Shown here one piece after another: positions 42,432 through 53,655 of a stretch of DNA of 64,000 nucleotides. How positions within the stretch are numbered: the first letter of the stretch is position 1; each line of letters begins with the position of its first letter. A program made the position numbers and the translations under genes. The notes beneath the pieces were generated by a model, which did not search any database, was not told where the DNA came from, and was given only the letters and a program-made list of their open reading frames with translations. This stretch comes from Apoderus coryli (Eukaryota > Arthropoda > Insecta > Coleoptera > Attelabidae). The stretch spans positions 25,730,001-25,794,000 of the forward strand of contig OU452201.1 in the NCBI GenBank assembly GCA_911728435.2, in the 5' to 3' direction.

Positions 42432-43640
42432 ATATATATTTGGGTAGTTTTGGATATTTTCTCTCAGTTTTATACCTAACATGTCTGAAAGTCTAATATT
42501 TTTGTCAATATCATACAACATCTGTAAGTAAATTTATTATCTTTGGTGCCTTTAACAAATATTTCTAAAAGAATTGTTACCTAAAAGAAGGACCTTTTTC
42601 TTGTCGAAAATGTTGTGTTTGTTTATGAGTTAGTCCAAAGATAAATGTATATATTATAAAAGATAACCAGATGTTTCAGTTATAGGATGGTCAAAACATT
42701 CAACATTCTCGAAACGCCTTCATGTATATTAAATGTCGGACTTTTATTATTATATACAGAAGTTAGTAGTTGGGGAGTTAACAAGGTTTCCCATACCAAA
42801 GAACAAATATTAAAGGGCGGAGAAAACATGAACATGGGTTTTCATACAGTTAGCTAGTGTCTTGTTGATCTTCTGAAAAATCTCCAACATAGGATATCTT
42901 AGCAACCAACAACCATTATTAAAGTCGACATAAAAATTATTACTTCTGAATCGCTCACCCTGTAGCTGTATCTTTATAGGGGTAGATACATTGTAAGAAT
43001 GCCGTTTTTTCTGATTGGCTATTTTCAATCTAGTATACCTACTTTTCATGTATGTTAAGTGTTTTGGAAATACAATCGAATTTTCCAGTTTAGATTAGTT
43101 TTTAGCCTTGGTAGGGTCTAGTGATTTCCAATTGTATAAAGTTGAATTAAATATTTTAATTCTTTTTGGACTTAGTAGATTTTTCACAGTTAAGAATTAT
43201 TTTCTAGTTTTTGTTTTAAAGTATACCAGTATAAAGACTAAGTCCATTTCACTTTATTGTAAAGTAGTGAATTGTATAAAGTTTCTTAATAATAATCGAA
43301 GTTAAAGTTTCAGTAAGTTCTTTGTTAATTCTTTTAATTGAAGGCCTTTTTGTTTCCAATCAATTTTTATAAAGATTAAAGTTGTTTATTTTATTAATTG
43401 AATTATATTCAGTTTTCAATAGTAATTAAAAGTTTCGTGTAAGAATTAACATAATTATTCGTAATTATATTAATTTACCGATTTTAAGTTGCACATTAAT
43501 GAATAAGATTTTCTTCTAAATTTTCATTATCGTTTAATTGTTTTATTCTTTTTTTTTATTTTTTATTTATACATATTTATTTCTTGTTCTTATTAATTTT
43601 CTTTATTAATTTTAATTATTAAATTAGTTGTTTTGAGCGC
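42432..43640. other. Long AT-rich stretch, no gene recognised
   Basis: Contains low-complexity A/T runs. The promoter-like word GATTGGCTATTTTC occurs near 43010 and AATAAA near 43663. It could be the body of a long terminal repeat (see next entry), but no second copy is in the window. Confidence 0.3.
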
Positions 43641-43790
43641 AAACCTTTGCGTTTTATTTCAAATAAAGTTTTCGTTATGTTGTTGACAGAAGGGTCATTT
43701 AATTAATAATTTTCTTTTAAATAATAATTGGGTGACCGACAGAGATCCAGAATTATTAAAGGTGAGTAATTTTACATTACTCTAATACAG
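43641..43790 (+). other. Possible LTR end with primer-binding-like site and splice donor
   Basis: AAATAAAGTTTTCGTTATGT is followed within 80 bp by TTGGGTGACCGACAGAGATC and then AAAG|GTGAGTA. The middle word resembles the TTGGTGACCCCGAC primer-binding region of insect Gypsy/BEL elements, imperfectly. No gag or pol is visible. Weak. Confidence 0.2.
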
Positions 43791-43805
43791 ATTAATAATG
43801 TTGAT

Positions 43806-43892
43806 ATTCTTTCTTTGTCCTTCTTTAATTGAAACCGCTCGTAAAGCTTGAATCGAACCCGTAACAATTTGAATAGCATATTGGGATTCATT
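43806..43892 (-). repeat. Dispersed repeat family D, copy 2
   Basis: Inverted partner of 23596-23672, sharing about 75 bp with few differences. Confidence 0.8.
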
Positions 43893-44222
43893 CTAGACTG
43901 AGCTATAAAATTAGTATTCTTTCTGAATGTAAATAATACCCGCTAATTCAAAATGGTTAGGTACAATGGATTGCATGATCTTCGGATTTAAACCCACTAG
44001 CTGAAGTCACCTGAAGTCCTGAGTTCACGCTACTATTGTGGAAAATGTGGAGGACTTAAGGAGTCGCATTATTTAGGGGTGTAGTTCAATTAGAAACAAC
44101 CCTAGTATTTTTGAGAGGGTTCGCCAGTCAATGAGGAGACGATATGATTAATGTATCCGAGGTAGAGGTGGTCACTTTTAAGAGTTTTTGTATTCTTTTT
44201 TATTAGGTATACATGTTAATAC

Positions 44223-44260
44223 TAATCGATCGAAACCGTTCCCGGTGGGACACCCGGTAT
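44223..44260 (-). repeat. Solo TIR of the 20.9-kb element family
   Basis: The reverse complement begins CCGGGTGTCCCACCGGGAAC followed by GGTTTCGATCGATTA, nearly identical to the left end at 20875. No matching opposite end was found nearby. Confidence 0.75.
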
Positions 44261-44816
44261 TTATAACTCAGCACTCCAATGTGAGAATGGACTAATTCAA
44301 ATTAAATTAATTGTTAATTTGATGATAATGTATATTCTCACTTCTTGCATTTTAACAACGTTTTATATTCTGAAATATTGAATTTGACAACACTGTTATG
44401 ATTAAAAAAATTAAATATTTATCGTAAAAGCATGTCTATTTGATGATTAAGCCCATATACTCTAAAACAATCAACAGCCTACATAGGTACTCAAAATATT
44501 ATAATCCTATCACTCACGGGGCTGGTGAAAGTGGCATTAATAACTGAACAGACGACGGCTTACCTGTTGATATTTTAAATTGGCTTGAGGATAGAAATTA
44601 TTATGCGCATAGAGCGTCTTACAAAACACAGGATTTTGGAATGGAAATATATGCGTAAAATTTCAAATAATATATTTAATTTACAAAAGCTGAAGAAACT
44701 ATAAACTACACACTAGGCTATGGGCGATTGTAAACATTTGTAAATATTTCGCATCGTTATTAGTTATTACTAACAAAAATGTAGCCTTCTCCTGCGTATT
44801 TATACTAGATACATGA

Positions 44817-44893
44817 ATTTTTCTTAACCAAAAAATGTACTTTCATACATTTTTAAATAATTATAAAAAGTACATTTTTTGGTTAAGAAAAAT
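44817..44893. repeat. Perfect 26-bp inverted repeat
   Basis: Arms 44817-44842 and 44868-44893 (beginning ATTTTTCTTAACCAAAAAAT) are exact complements around a 25-nt AT-rich spacer. It could be the joined ends of an internally deleted MITE. Confidence 0.9.
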
Positions 44894-45069
44894 AGTCATC
44901 CACTTATTAAAAAGCCATAATAAAGGATTGGTTTTAAGACACATTTTAAAATATAACATAATTATATAGATATTAATTTTCAAGAGAAATGAACGGTGCC
45001 ATTATCGTTTAGTATTTAGTATAGTAGTATTTAGTATAAGCAAAACTATATTATATGTATATGCATCTT

Positions 45070-45795
45070 AAAAACGGCACATTTTTCGGAAAAAAAGTTC
45101 AAATAAAAGGTGTTTGCTATTGGGGGGGAAAAAAATGGTGGCAACCAGTGGCGAGTTTGTGGTTATCTCAAGGTCAACTCGTTTTTTCTTAATGGAAACT
45201 TATATTTTTCATTACCGAATCCGATTCTACATAAAAAAAAACAAATAACTTTTGTTAATATTTTTTTTGATTCCGATAATACTTTACGTCTTCTACTTGA
45301 AGATATACCACTCCAGGAACGGGCAAATATGTGGTTTCAACATGATGGCTGTCCTGCACATTATGCCAGAATATCCCATGAAGTGTTAGATCATGAATAC
45401 CCTGATCGATGGATTGGAAGAGGTGTGTGGCCTGCTAGGTCCCCTGATTTAACGCCTCTCGATTTCTTTTTACGGGGAAGTATTAAAGAAGTAGTCTATC
45501 AGAAAGCCCCAACTACACCGGAGAATATGATGAACGCATTAGAAATGCTTGCAGAAATATGACCAGAGAGAATAATATTCAGAGTCAGGAATCCTTCATG
45601 AAGCGAATTGGTAAGTCCATTGCGGTTGGAGGACATCATTTTGTGCATTTATTATAATAAATTTCAAGGTTTTGTCGAGAACTTGGAATACCACCACTGC
45701 ATTTGCCCCACAATAGCAAACAACTTTTTTTCCGAAAAATGTGCCGTTTTTAAAATATAAGGCTGTCTCAAGATAAATGGACCACCGGTATATCC
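45070..45795 (+). mobile_element. Truncated IS630/Tc1-mariner element with internal inverted repeats
   Basis: AAAACGGCACATTTTTCGGA at about 45070 is an exact inverse of TCCGAAAAATGTGCCGTTTT at about 45731. Beyond the right copy the element continues to GGTGGTCC-like tip sequence (reverse complement of GGACCACCGGTA, about 45780-45791), similar to the CAGGGTGGTCC end of the intact element. The left outer tip is missing. Confidence 0.6.
45290..45660 (+). pseudogene. Transposase C-terminal half (second and third Asp)
   Basis: Reads RLLLEDIPLQERANMWFQHD, GCPAHYARISHEVLDHEYPD, RWIGRGVWPARSPDLTPLDF and VVYQKAPTTPENMMNAL. A frameshift near 45550 leads to MTRENNIQSQESFMKRIGKS and VGGHHFVHL. Three residues appear deleted at GRG-VW, so the Asp spacing is 38 instead of 41. 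The first Asp region is gone. Confidence 0.75.
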
Positions 45796-47045
45796 CTTAT
45801 AATTACGATAATGGTAAAATATGTTAGGCTCAAAGACCGAAAACGCTCATGTTGAAGTTAAAATAAATAGATCTACGGATAAGTGGGTAGTTAAGTACCT
45901 ACTTAGTTAATTATTGTAATTTCTGTGTTCTTTAATTTATGTCTGATGCCAGTTCTTGAAATAATTTATGTGTGTTGCGTTTACTTAATATTTTTATAAC
46001 TGATCTTAAGTTTATTACTGAATTTTAATAATTTTGGAACTACTTGGTTCCTTTGAAAGATCTGATCGTGAATAATCTAAAGTACCTACACAAATGTTTT
46101 TAAAACAAAACAAACTAAATGTATACAAAATGGATATAAGTATTTTGGAAATGTTAACATATCAGTTCGTGCCTTTCCCATTTGAATAATAAACATTCAT
46201 GTGTATGTTACTTTTTAAAATACGCCTATAATTAATAACAAACATTTGCTGCTTGCATCACTACAGCCTTAACTTTTTTATTTTTCCTTGTCTCTTCTCG
46301 ATTTCCCGATTATTGGTGCCAATTCAATTTAATTTTATTTTATGAAATTTAATTTAATTTCACTACCGTTAATTAAGTATTATGATTTTAATTAAGTAAT
46401 TCAATTTATTTATTTCTTATTTAATTTAATTAATTTTTATAAATTTGTAAAGTTAGTTTTAAGTACTCTTTTTTTTCTCTGTAAATTATATCGTAACTAT
46501 AATTATATAAGTATATGCTTTGTATAGTAAATGCAATGATTAACTATTTTTTTTTTTAATGGACTGTATTAGTAGGTTGCACAAGTTCAATATTTAAATT
46601 CCAATTCTTTTTTTGTTAAAATAATAGAGCGACGCGATTAAGATTAACGGCCTACCTTTTAGTGCTGCAGTTCTGTTGCGGGGCCCCGTTGTAATCCAAT
46701 CTACTGTCACTCTCCAATGTTCTCCACTTTCACACAATTATTAGGTATATATTTTGCCACAGTAACTCCAAGAGTAATTTTAAGGTATATATATCTTTTT
46801 GTTTAAATAAAAAGGACGGCCAACTTTCCGCGAACGTTATTATTTCTTCTCCCCGATCTATCTATTCAAAAAACGGTTACGAACGAAAATTATGCGCGGC
46901 ACTTGTGCGCCCCAGCAATTAATGGTTTATCGATAATCATTGAACAATCGATAAAATAATTTTCTTATTTATTCATTACTAGCGATATGCTCGTACATGC
47001 TTAATATATTTTTCTATTTCAAGGGAGGTATGTTGGTTTAGTCGT
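45796..47045. other. AT-rich stretch, no gene recognised
   Basis: A GC-richer island at about 46650-46930 (CAGTTCTGTTGCGGGGCCCC, AATTATGCGCGGCACTTGTG) has no ORF longer than chance and no recognisable family. Confidence 0.35.
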
Positions 47046-47244
47046 AATGGTGTAGTAGGATTAAAATTTGATATCAGTTTCTATTGCCTTTTTAATCCTT
47101 TTTGCAGTTTTTGGTATTTCTAATCATTTTCTACGTACAAGAATATGTGTTTTTTTTTCTTTTTTTATATATCTTTTTATGTTTTTTTTTTTTATGTAAA
47201 TGAACTGCAAATAAACGTATTATTCCTATTATTATTATTATTAT
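47046..47244 (+). repeat. Retrotransposon 3' UTR, family E copy 1, (TTA)n tail
   Basis: Shares TAGGATTAAAATT, ATATCAGTTT, TTGCCTTTTTAA-CCTTTTT and a CTGCAAATAAAC...(ATT)n end with 55978-56164. No coding part remains here. Confidence 0.6.
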
Positions 47245-47523
47245 AAGTAAACAATCAATAGGAAACATGAAAATAACTAATAAATAATATAGCAATAACC
47301 ACGATGTACCTACCATAAAATAACATTGATTTTTGATATCTCATGCATGTTAACCACACATGCAATTAGGTGACCTTCGCAATAAATATAATTTGTTCAA
47401 TTTTATAGTTATAGTTAATATAAAAATAATGGTTTATCGTTTCCAGTTACCTGACGCACCAAAAAACATGTAAACATTAATTCGCTACTGTAAATTGTTT
47501 GTAGAACTCTTTAGAATACTATA

Positions 47524-48484
47524 GAGTGAGGACCAGAAGTTCCCACCCCCTAACTTCTCAACCGTTTGGTACATTGTGATATAATTTGAAACAATACTAG
47601 AAGAACAAGTACTTCATTTTTGACATATCAATGACAGCTTTAAAGGTCATAATGACAGCTGTGGACGCTTTGATTAATATTAAATGGAAAGGGGTGTCGA
47701 GTGCTAACATATTTTAAAGGTCTTTTTATGCTAAAATCATTCTCCAATTTAAGTAATTTATTTATTTTACAAAATAAAACACAATAAATAACAACAACAA
47801 AATAGCCACCATTGGCATATAAATATTCTGATGAGTAATTTCTACTGTCATTTGTGTCGAAGAGATTATAGTGTATATCAATATTTTTGCTCTAAGATTT
47901 AAAATGGTTCGTCTACTACGTGATAAATCTGAAGCGATTATTATTTTTGGTGAAGATAATGGAAATGACAACGATGCTGTTCGTATGTTAAATGAACGCT
48001 ATCCAGAACGGCAGATATGCAGGAAATATTTGAGAAAACTGGTTTTAAAATTTCAAGAAACTGGTTCAGTTAAAGATATTCAAAGGTCTGGGGTACATTT
48101 GAAAGTCCAGGTCTTAGCCGAAATGGTAGATAATCGTAAACCAACCACGAAACAATTGTGTTTTATTTTGTAAAATAAATGATATACAATTAATGAAGGA
48201 GTACTTAACTGATTGTTAGATGGAATATACTGAATAAAATGTTTTCAAAATTGGAGAATGGTTAAAATGAGGTATAACTCGACATATCTTTCCATTTAAA
48301 TAAATAGTCTAAAGGAGACTCTTAACTACGACATTTAAAACTTTCATTGATATGACAAAAAATGCAGAACTTTTTCTTATAGCATTGTTCCTAATTACAT
48401 CATAATATCACAGATTTCTGTGATAATATACCAAACGGTGCCGAAGTTAGAAGGGGGGGAGGGGCGTGCTTTTGGTCCTCACCG
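47524..48484 (+). mobile_element. Deletion derivative of a Tc1/mariner element, long TIRs
   Basis: GTGAGGACCA ends are inverted (right reads TGGTCCTCAC) next to TA dinucleotides (47522-47523 and 48485-48486). Inversion continues, imperfectly, for about 200 bp (CCGTTTGGTA, TGACATATCAATGA, AAATGGAAAG). Only the transposase N-terminus is kept, so it depends on a helper. Confidence 0.75.
47904..48173 (+). pseudogene. Transposase N-terminus (HTH), truncated
   Basis: ATG at 47904 starts MVRLLRDKSEAIIIFGEDNG; RMLNERYPERQICRKYLRKL, FQETGSVKDIQRSG and LAEMVDNRKPTTKQLCFIL follow before a stop. The NERYPER, ETGSVKD and TTKQL words correspond to the first and second helix-turn-helix of the 37-kb transposase. 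The DDE half is deleted. The short product could bind TIRs as a repressor, but that is speculation. Confidence 0.65.
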
Positions 48485-48654
48485 TATGTTTTCAACAGAA
48501 ATATATATATTTATGCAAGTTTTTTATACTTTTATTAGTTATGACATATTTATAGGATAGTTTTTCCAGTTATATAACTTATCAACCCGTGTACGTCATG
48601 ATCTAATGTATTTACCAACTGCCGGCACTAACATAATAATTAGTTAAGGTAAGT

Positions 48655-48792
48655 TAAATTGTTAAGTAAGATTGTAAATTTGATATTTTAATATTATTTA
48701 TGGTTTATACAATTGATTATTATATTCCTGCTCAGTAAGTGGAGTATTGCTCTATATGAGCAGTGTATTTGTAAATAAATAAATAAATAACG
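48655..48792 (+). repeat. Retrotransposon-like 3' end with (AAAT)n tail
   Basis: TTATTATATTCCTGCTCAGT, TGAGCAGTGTATTTGTAAAT and an (AAAT)n run at about 48773-48790. No RT motif remains. Confidence 0.35.
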
Positions 48793-49059
48793 TAGCTGAT
48801 ATTTTGCAACCCACTCGAAAAAAGCCCACCTACTGATGCTGATATTTCGTGTCATTTTTCTAAAGTTATTGGTCCTTGGAATTTCAATAATCAGATGTTC
48901 TAGTACAAGATTCAATAAAACGCTCAATTAATTGAACGTTTTACAAACTGTACAATAATATGGCATTTTAGTAAAAATCAAATAAATCTTAATTCTAATA
49001 TAAACATTACCATACCTTTTACATTGCCGACTCAGAGAAAGTTTTGTTAACGCGCGAAA

Positions 49060-49175
49060 AAAGTCCCATGAGACAACTAAGACCATTTCCAGATGGAAGT
49101 CTGCCTGCCTCTATGTATTCTTCCAGGATAGCATCAACCAATTGTGCTAAATTTTGGTATATGAGTTTGAGGAAT
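49060..49175 (-). repeat. Dispersed repeat family B, copy 2
   Basis: Inverted partner of 16140-16290; lies immediately upstream of the RT fragment. Confidence 0.7.
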
Positions 49176-49189
49176 CGTTTTTTGTTAAA

Positions 49190-50270
49190 AAAGGCAGATA
49201 AAGGCCTTTGACTTGGTGAACTTTGAGCTTTTGATGGGCAAGCTTCATTACTTGGGCTTCGACGAAGTTTCTATAAAATGGTTTTGTAGCTATTTATTCA
49301 ATACAAATCAATGTGTCAAGATCAGATCTTCATGCGCTCAGTTCAAGGAATTGAGAAGCGGTGTCCCACAAGGAAGCATCCTTGGCCTGCTTCTTTTTAC
49401 AATTTTTACTTTTCATTTGCCCATGACCATATCTCATTCTGCAATACATCTTTACGCAGATGACGCGCAAATATATTCTCATTGCTCTTTTTCCGAATTT
49501 CAAAACACTGTTTATAATTTTAATCAAGATTCGTCCCACTTTTCGGATTGGTGTAAATGTCATGGATTGAAATTAAATCCTAATAAAACTGTCGCTCTCT
49601 GTATCGGGAATGAACGCCATACTGAGTTGATTCGGGATTCTAGTAGTTTTTGGTTGAGGAAATATTGGTGCAGTAAGTGAATAACACTAAAAATTTAGGC
49701 ATACTAATTGATAGTAAAATGAGTTTTAATGATCATTGTTCTCAACTATACAGGAATTCATTTTTTAAGCTAAAATCTATGTCTCATTTGAGGTATTTGT
49801 TGGATGAAGTTACAAAGTTGAGTTGGTAAAATCATTGATTTACCCACACCTTGACTATTGTTCGCAAGTGTATTACTATTATCTGGCAAATTATAACAAA
49901 GATAAAATGCAGCGAATACAGAACGCAGGTATAAGATTCTTGTGCAAAGTTCCCTTCGCAGCTCATATTACTCCATTTCTTAATAAACTAAAAGAACCTA
50001 GGCGGCCATTCGGTTTGATTACTTGTATTATGTCTTGTTGTATAAGATTCCTACGTTCCATATACCTCAGTACCTTGCTGACTTGCACATGAGGAGGTCC
50101 ACGGACTTGATTTGCGCTTCAACTCCTTTACAATTCCGCAACATTCTGCTGCTAAATTCGAAGGAAGTTTTCATATAATGGTCTTAAACTTTTAAATAAC
50201 TTAATATATATTGTTAACTTATCGTTGTTTAGTTTCAAGAGAGAGTTGATGCGCAGACTATTTCCTTAAA
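49190..50270 (+). pseudogene. Non-LTR retrotransposon RT, 5'-truncated, frameshifted
   Basis: From about 49195: IKAFDLVNFELLMGKLHYLG, SYLFNTNQCVKI, SGVPQGSILGLLLFTIF, LYADDAQIYSHCSF, GLKLNPNKTVALCIGN. A frameshift near 49670 leads to NTKNLGILIDSKMSFNDHCS and LYRNSFFKLKSMSHLRYL. Another near 49830 leads to SLIYPHLDYCSQVYYYYLAN and RIQNAGIRFLCKVP. The end reads NGLKLLNNLIYIVN and FKRELMRRLFP, stop at about 50270. The catalytic box is YADDA. The palm is mostly present; fingers and endonuclease are missing. Confidence 0.8.
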
Positions 50271-50429
50271 TATTAATCAAGTGCGTGTTTCTTTTGTACA
50301 GTTTGAAGTTTGGAATAAGTGGAAAAGTGGCTATTGCCAAATCTTATTTCTTTTGTGTAAACTAGCCTAAGTGACTGATTTGTTATTTGTAAGCTATCTC
50401 TGAAACTTTGTATGCTTGATTTGTCATTT

Positions 50430-50720
50430 GGTTTTTTGCAAGTTATTGCAAATAAATACGGATCAATACTCGAGGATAAAAAAACAGATCGGATATCAGC
50501 TATGCAGAAAGAAAATGCGTGGAAATCAATAGAAAACGAATTCAATGCCCCGTCAACAAGCGGTGCTTTTAGAAAAGCTTCATGTTTAAAAAAATGTTAT
50601 GAGAATAGAAAGACCTACGGAAGTCCTTGGCTGAAGAAAGAAAGCCGACAATACTTACAGGTGGTGGTCCGAAAATAAAATTAGAAGAGATGAAAGTCAT
50701 GAAATTTTGCAGTCAATTCT
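50430..50720 (+). pseudogene. Myb/SANT-like protein of a PIF/Harbinger element, frameshifted
   Basis: Reads LQVIANKYGSILEDKKTDRI, KENAWKSIENEFNAPSTSG, FRKASCLKKCYENRKTYGSP. After a frameshift near 50635 it reads RKPTILTGGGPKIKLEE. The order (KY..I.E.KKTD, AW..I...FN, LK..YEN.K, TGGGP) matches the Myb/SANT (zeste-type) DNA-binding proteins that accompany Harbinger transposases and are needed for their nuclear import and DNA binding. Confidence 0.65.
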
Positions 50721-50750
50721 AAATAAAAAGACTCTAGTGGGGCTAACAAA

Positions 50751-50912
50751 TCAATTTGATGATTTTGTTACGCGAAATCTGCGGAAGAAACTTAGGTCGT
50801 CCATGTCTTCTATATAATTAGGCCTTACATAAATTCGTCTAGGAAAACCAAATTCTATAATATCCATCACATCAATATCGTCTTGCAAGAAAATTTCATC
50901 TTCAATTTCCAT
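50751..50912 (-). pseudogene. PIF/Harbinger transposase N-terminus
   Basis: ATG at 50912 on the minus strand opens 53 codons: MEIEDEIFLQDDIDVMDIIE, FGFPRRIYVRPNYIEDMDDL, SFFRRFRVTK, then a stop. R-RPNY-E--DD--FF-RFR-TK is the characteristic N-terminal block of HARBI1-like transposases. The catalytic DDE region is absent. It faces the Myb/SANT frame, so the two genes converge and the middle of the element has been lost. Confidence 0.65.
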
Positions 50913-50959
50913 AATTTTTAGATTCTTTGTAATTTATAAGAAACAAAAAATTTTTTTTA

Positions 50960-51110
50960 TTTATAAAAAGTTAGGTTAAACAGAGGCTTAAATTTTAAGC
51001 GCCGAAAAATGGGAGCTTAACATTAAGTGAAGCTTAATTAAATTATTGTTTCGGTGCATTAAACATTTTATTTTAGGCCGGCTTAAGCACGAGCCTAGCT
51101 TTAGTACATA
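50960..51110. repeat. GCTTAA-rich palindromic zone, possible Harbinger subterminal end
   Basis: Contains GGCTTAAATTTTAAGC, the inverted pair GCGCCGAAA/TTTCGGTGC, GAGCTTAAC and AAGCTTAATT, and TTAGGCCGGCTTAAGC. Repeated GCTTAA words next to the transposase start suggest terminal binding sites, but a matching left end was not found. Confidence 0.35.
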
Positions 51111-51161
51111 AGGTGAATATGGCCATAAATGGTATATTTAAAAAAATTAGACCAATTTTGT

Positions 51162-51250
51162 TACCCAGGTCATATATTTTAGATTATATCTTGTCGGGAA
51201 AGTTTTGGGGGACACATCCAATTTTTTTCTATTTTTGATTTATTTTATTT
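51162..51250 (+). repeat. Dispersed repeat family F, copy 1
   Basis: Shares ATTATATCTTGTCGGG-AAGTTTTGGGG, ACACA-CC-ATTTTT with 59755-59850 in the same orientation. Confidence 0.65.
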
Positions 51251-53613
51251 TTGTATGTATTTAAGTATTCTGATTTCGTATGGGTATATCCTCTCTATTT
51301 CTGCTAATTTCATTACCTATAACTTTTACTAAAAATAAAGTAATTGCTTGCCAATAGCTTCTGTTGGAAATAAGTATCATCCGCGTGAGTAATATAGATT
51401 CATTGAATTTGAAAGGTATGGCAACATAACAAAAGTTACTGGCTCTATAAAATAATAATAATATACTTTTGAATACACGTCAGATACCTACATGTCTGCA
51501 TAGAATGCAAATTTTCCAAGACAGGCGAGAATAGGCCGCGTAACATTGTTCATTTTATTCTATATGTACAGTTATATACGATGCATAATGCAATATGATG
51601 TGCTATTATCAATATGATTTTAACATAAGGTATAGCAGATGAAGGTGTGCAATGACGTGAGCTGTCTATATAAACCAATTAATATATATTTTTCTGAATC
51701 ATCGTTAGCGCAACAGCATTTGTGCCAAAATGGAGGACGTTTATAACCATAAAACGACAAGTCAATTAAATACTCGTAATTTAAAAAAGAAATAGGCCCA
51801 AAGTTTGTACTTGAAAAACTGTTTGGTTATTACTGTTAATTGTCGCCTCTGCAAAGATTTATTCTAGAGCATAATTTATTTATGGCGACCTAAGGTTTAT
51901 GTTTTTGGTATTAGTTTATTTTGTATGGTGTCATCAATGCAATACAACAGAAGACCAAAGAAAGGTGATACGCTTGATTTTTCAAAGCACTTATTGCTTG
52001 GCAAACGAATCTGTGACAACGAAAGGAATGCGGACAAAAAAATCCCGTATTGCCAAATTTAACTACAAAAAATCACTAGTTCTAGAAAAGAAGTAGTATT
52101 AATTTGAAAATCGATTTTTTACAATTACAAATAAAAATAATGAAAAAAGCTTAGCATTTTTAAGTGGTTGTTTGTTTTATTTTTATTTAATAACTAAAAT
52201 TTTTACCACTAAATATTAAAATAGGGAAAAGAAATTACGATCTTCTTTAAAATCGGCAATACCACGCGAAATGGGTGGTTTTGTCGCCATGCGGGTGTTC
52301 AAGTCGCAATTGGTGGAAACTGAGTTCTTCCCCGCAATTGTTGGCGCCCCTCGTAGTAATGTTGAATCAGCCAGTGGCAGAGTGGTGTTATTTATACTTT
52401 TGTTGTCGTGTCTGAGTTGCAATATTATCAAATTATTATTGTATATTTAGTGTTCTGTTACTCTAGTGTTTTAGGTTCAAAACAAATTTTCTTTGTTCTT
52501 GTAGAAATATAAGCTTACACATTGTTTGTTGTATATTAAGCAATCAAAACTGGAAATTTTTATTGAATCTACTTAGTATTTTGGTATTTTATAGGTTAAC
52601 AACATATCGTGACAGAAGTTAACACTATACCAAAATTACAGTGTCCAAAAAAAAAATTGAATACCGCTCTCGATTTTTGATATTTCTAAAACTAAAACTA
52701 TTAAGTGTCGTATATCATTTAAAAAGAAACAAAAATATGCAATTTTATCGGCTAAAAAACCAGGGTAGTTCTATTTAAAAAAACATCTCTTAGAACGCTT
52801 CCGTATATGTGCGAGTTAAACCCAATAGACGCACTTACGCAAAACTTAAATTAAATATAAATAAGAACCCGCAATACAACCGGAAATTTCAACCTAACTA
52901 CATTAAAAGAAGTTCTTAATATCCAGTAATGATTGGAATAGTTGCCGACATGTTAATGAGTTGGAAGAAGAATTTTGGAGGAAATTGAGCACATTATAAT
53001 AACTTTAGGACAAGATGACGACAGCGAGACTGATGATAATTATGATGATCAAGTTGAAGAAATCTATCAGATTGCCACCTTCTATAAAGTAATACTAATT
53101 ATGATCGTTATATTTAATCGAAATATTTAAAACAGTTAATTATAGTTTCTAAACGTGACTTAAAGCAACAAAAAGATCCAAGTTATTTTAATTATTTTCG
53201 ATAAGTGTTAAGTTGTTTTAGATTTTTTTGTTTAAATCAAGCAAGAACAAAGTATTTCATTTATTTCGTTAATTAGTTTTAGAATGTATTTGTTTTTTAT
53301 AAGACCGTTTTATTTTCATTTTTGGTATGCAAACTTTAGTACATATTTAAAATAAAATAAATAATTAAATAAATACATAAAATATTTCTTGGGTGTTATA
53401 GCTTAATAGCAGTAGGTGCTTTTACCAAACACGTGAAGAACTTTTTATTAATTTTAATTTTTTAGTAACACATAAATGTTTATTAATTATTACTAAACTT
53501 TTACAACGCACGCCGGTGGAAATTTTATGAATGAAATCAGCCATGTTTTATTACAACTACTGCATTCCCCTTACTGACGCCGCGCTGTTGCAGATCAATT
53601 TGCCAAACAATCA

Positions 53614-53655
53614 CAGATCTAGAAACTCCCCAACCCAACCCCTTTTCTAGATCTG
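53614..53655. repeat. 12-bp perfect inverted repeat
   Basis: CAGATCTAGAAA (53614-53625) and TTTCTAGATCTG (53644-53655) flank a C-rich 18-nt spacer (CTCCCCAACCCAACCCC). Confidence 0.85.

Noticed and set aside
51899..52096. Secreted peptide gene suggested by a hydrophobic N-terminus
   Set aside because: The hydrophobic stretch is short, no cleavage site or family is recognised, and no splice or promoter support exists.
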